From positions 1-5,204 of the forward strand of contig CALKIW010000056.1 in assembly GCA_937995875.1 (NCBI GenBank): DNA of 5,204 bases, in the 5' to 3' direction. Below are positions 4,392 to 5,204 of the stretch, piece by piece. The DNA comes from an uncultured Bacteroidales bacterium. Its GTDB lineage: Bacteria > Bacteroidota > Bacteroidia > Bacteroidales > Bacteroidaceae. The translations under genes and the position numbers were made by a program. Position 1 is the first letter of the stretch; the number at the start of each line of letters is the position of its first letter. A model generated the notes under the pieces. It was given only the letters and a program-made list of their open reading frames with translations, had not been told where the DNA came from and made no database searches.

Positions 4392-5087
4392 TTAGCCTTT
4401 GCGGTAGTCTTGCGGTGTGACGCCGGCAATGCGGCGGAAATACTTGCAGAAGAAGCTGGAGTTGGGGAATCCCAGTTCGTCGGCGATACGCGTTACCTGT
4501 TGGTCGGTGTGCTTTAGCATCACCTTTGCCTCGGTCATTAACTGCTGGTCTATCCATTCCTTTGGCGTCCGCCCGCTTACCTTCTTTACTAACGTGCCGA
4601 AGTAGCGTGGCGTAAGGCACAAGTGGCCGGCATAGAAATCAATGTTGTGCTCCTTTCGTGCGTAGTCGTTCACCAGTCGGATGAAGCGGTTGAATACAGT
4701 CTGCTCGTGCGACATGCTGTTGTGTTCCGATGCATGGTGCCTGCTGTTCAGATGGTCGATGTAGAGCACTGCCGCCTTGAAAAGTCCGCTCATGGCCTCT
4801 TTGCTGTAGCTGTCTTCGTGGAAAAGATTCCACATTGCATGCAGGATAAGGTCGAATGTGGCGGTTTCCTCCTCGGTGGCAAATATAGCTATATCGTCCA
4901 TATAGCCCTGCAGCGAAGAGGGTACGCGGCCGTTGAGCGCCAGGTAGAGGTCGTTGTTGCTGAAAGTTACACCGCTCAGCTCGAAGTCTTCCGATATGCG
5001 TTCGAACTGCACTATGCTTCCTTGCTTTAAAAACACTATCGTGCCGCGCTCATAGCGTCGTTGCCGCAGATTGACGAAGAAATCCAC
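4392..5087 (-). CDS. AraC-family transcriptional regulator, apparently N-terminally short
   Basis: The C-terminal third is a clear AraC/XylS DNA-binding domain with two helix-turn-helix units. The first is around residues 148-171 (IDFYAGHLCLTPRYFGTLVKKVSG region) and the second around 197-228, including IADELGFPNSSFF and ending TPQDYR. Upstream, residues 1-60 look like the second half of a cupin-type sensor domain and about 75-120 a helical linker. Bacteroidales members of this type usually have about 270-300 residues; this one has 231. Its first residues (DFFVNLRQRRYERG) match a point well inside the cupin, so about 50 residues seem to be missing. The start is GTG at 5087. The frame stays open to TAA at 5121-5123 with no ATG or TTG, and no other frame upstream encodes the missing part. 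No TAnnTTTG promoter is seen on this strand. It may be a shortened active regulator or a 5'-truncated remnant; the C-terminal domain is intact. Ligand and targets are unknown. Confidence 0.85.
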   Translation of the reverse strand: MDFFVNLRQRRYERGTIVFLKQGSIVQFERISEDFELSGVTFSNNDLYLALNGRVPSSLQGYMDDIAIFATEEETATFDLILHAMWNLFHEDSYSKEAMSGLFKAAVLYIDHLNSRHHASEHNSMSHEQTVFNRFIRLVNDYARKEHNIDFYAGHLCLTPRYFGTLVKKVSGRTPKEWIDQQLMTEAKVMLKHTDQQVTRIADELGFPNSSFFCKYFRRIAGVTPQDYRKG

Positions 5088-5114
5088 TTCCTCGTGATTT
5101 TTCTTGCTAAAAAG

Positions 5115-5145
5115 TTTGTATTATCAATGATTATTCGTATTTTTG
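5115..5145 (+). promoter_or_regulatory. Full Bacteroidetes promoter pointing out of the window
   Basis: TTTG (5115-5118), a 19-base spacer and TATTTTTG (5138-5145) fit the full -33/-7 consensus (TTTG, 19-21 bases, TAnnTTTG). It is the best promoter in the window. It fires rightward, divergent from the AraC-type gene, with a start of transcription near 5150-5153. Confidence 0.8.
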
Positions 5146-5155
5146 CAGCACGAGA

Positions 5156-5204
5156 ACCCGCCAAGCCTCTCAACGATGCTCAAATGTGCGGGTCGTTTTT
5201 GTTT
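5156..5204 (+). terminator. Promoter-proximal terminator-like hairpin (attenuator or short RNA end)
   Basis: ACCCGC (5156-5161) pairs perfectly with GCGGGT (5188-5193), and cgTTTTTgTTT follows to the window edge. The loop of 26 bases has only a weak inner AGC/GCT pairing. Lying only a few bases after the predicted start of transcription, it would end the transcript at about 50 bases unless prevented. The window stops inside the T-rich run, so its full extent is not visible. Confidence 0.4.
5176..5204 (+). CDS. Possible start of a gene or leader peptide running off the edge
   Basis: ATG at 5176 opens a frame (MLKCAGRFC, then the window ends) about 24 bases after the predicted start of transcription. 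It overlaps the 3' arm of the hairpin at 5188-5193. It could be a leader peptide, a true gene start or chance; nine codons cannot decide. Confidence 0.2.

Noticed and set aside
4623..5030. Plus-strand 135-residue open frame opposite the AraC-type gene
   Set aside because: The minus strand encodes clear helix-turn-helix motifs; this frame is a shadow with no promoter of its own.
3388..5087. AraC-type gene as the regulator of the zinc efflux gene
   Set aside because: The genes are convergent, not divergent, and the regulator shows no metal-binding cluster; adjacency alone is not enough.

Overview
The window looks like chromosomal DNA of a member of the Bacteroidales, most likely a Prevotella-type organism. 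This is inferred from three matches to the Bacteroidetes -7 promoter element TAnnTTTG (906-913, 3346-3353, 5138-5145), from A-rich leaders without clear Shine-Dalgarno sequences before most starts, and from the gene types present. No database search was possible, so the genus is a guess.

Layout. Positions 1-60 probably hold the last codons of an upstream gene. Next comes an unrecognised small lipoprotein (61-654). A 542-base gene-free stretch follows. Its left part holds a large imperfect hairpin (717-781), a 24-bp tandem repeat (792-851) and an intrinsic terminator built partly from that repeat (825-870). Its right part starts with a promoter (906-913) and is a leader of about 280 bases with two clear stem-loops and two possible short reading frames. 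That leader feeds a three-gene operon for RNA handling: a DEAD-box RNA helicase of RhlE type (1197-2330), a cold-shock-domain protein with a lysine-rich N-terminus (2362-2796) and a single-RRM protein with a GGYN-repeat tail (2835-3164). The operon ends at a strong terminator (3231-3299), which contains two mutually exclusive 11-bp stems.

A separate promoter with an embedded inverted repeat drives a zinc-type cation diffusion facilitator with a histidine-rich N-terminus (3388-4335). Convergent to it is an AraC-family regulator on the minus strand (4392-5087), which appears to lack the first part of its sensor domain. At the right edge a very good plus-strand promoter (5115-5145) is followed almost at once by a terminator-like hairpin and T-rich run. 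It may be an attenuated leader, a short RNA, or the start of a gene that leaves the window.

How the genes work together. The helicase, cold-shock and RRM proteins make a coherent RNA-remodelling set: one unwinds RNA using ATP, the other two bind single-stranded RNA. The long structured leader suggests post-transcriptional control, perhaps by temperature or by the products themselves (inference). The efflux pump and AraC-like regulator are independent units, and nothing in the sequence ties the regulator to metal control. I see no phage, transposase, CRISPR array, tRNA or rRNA. The most unusual material is in the non-coding segments, not in the proteins.
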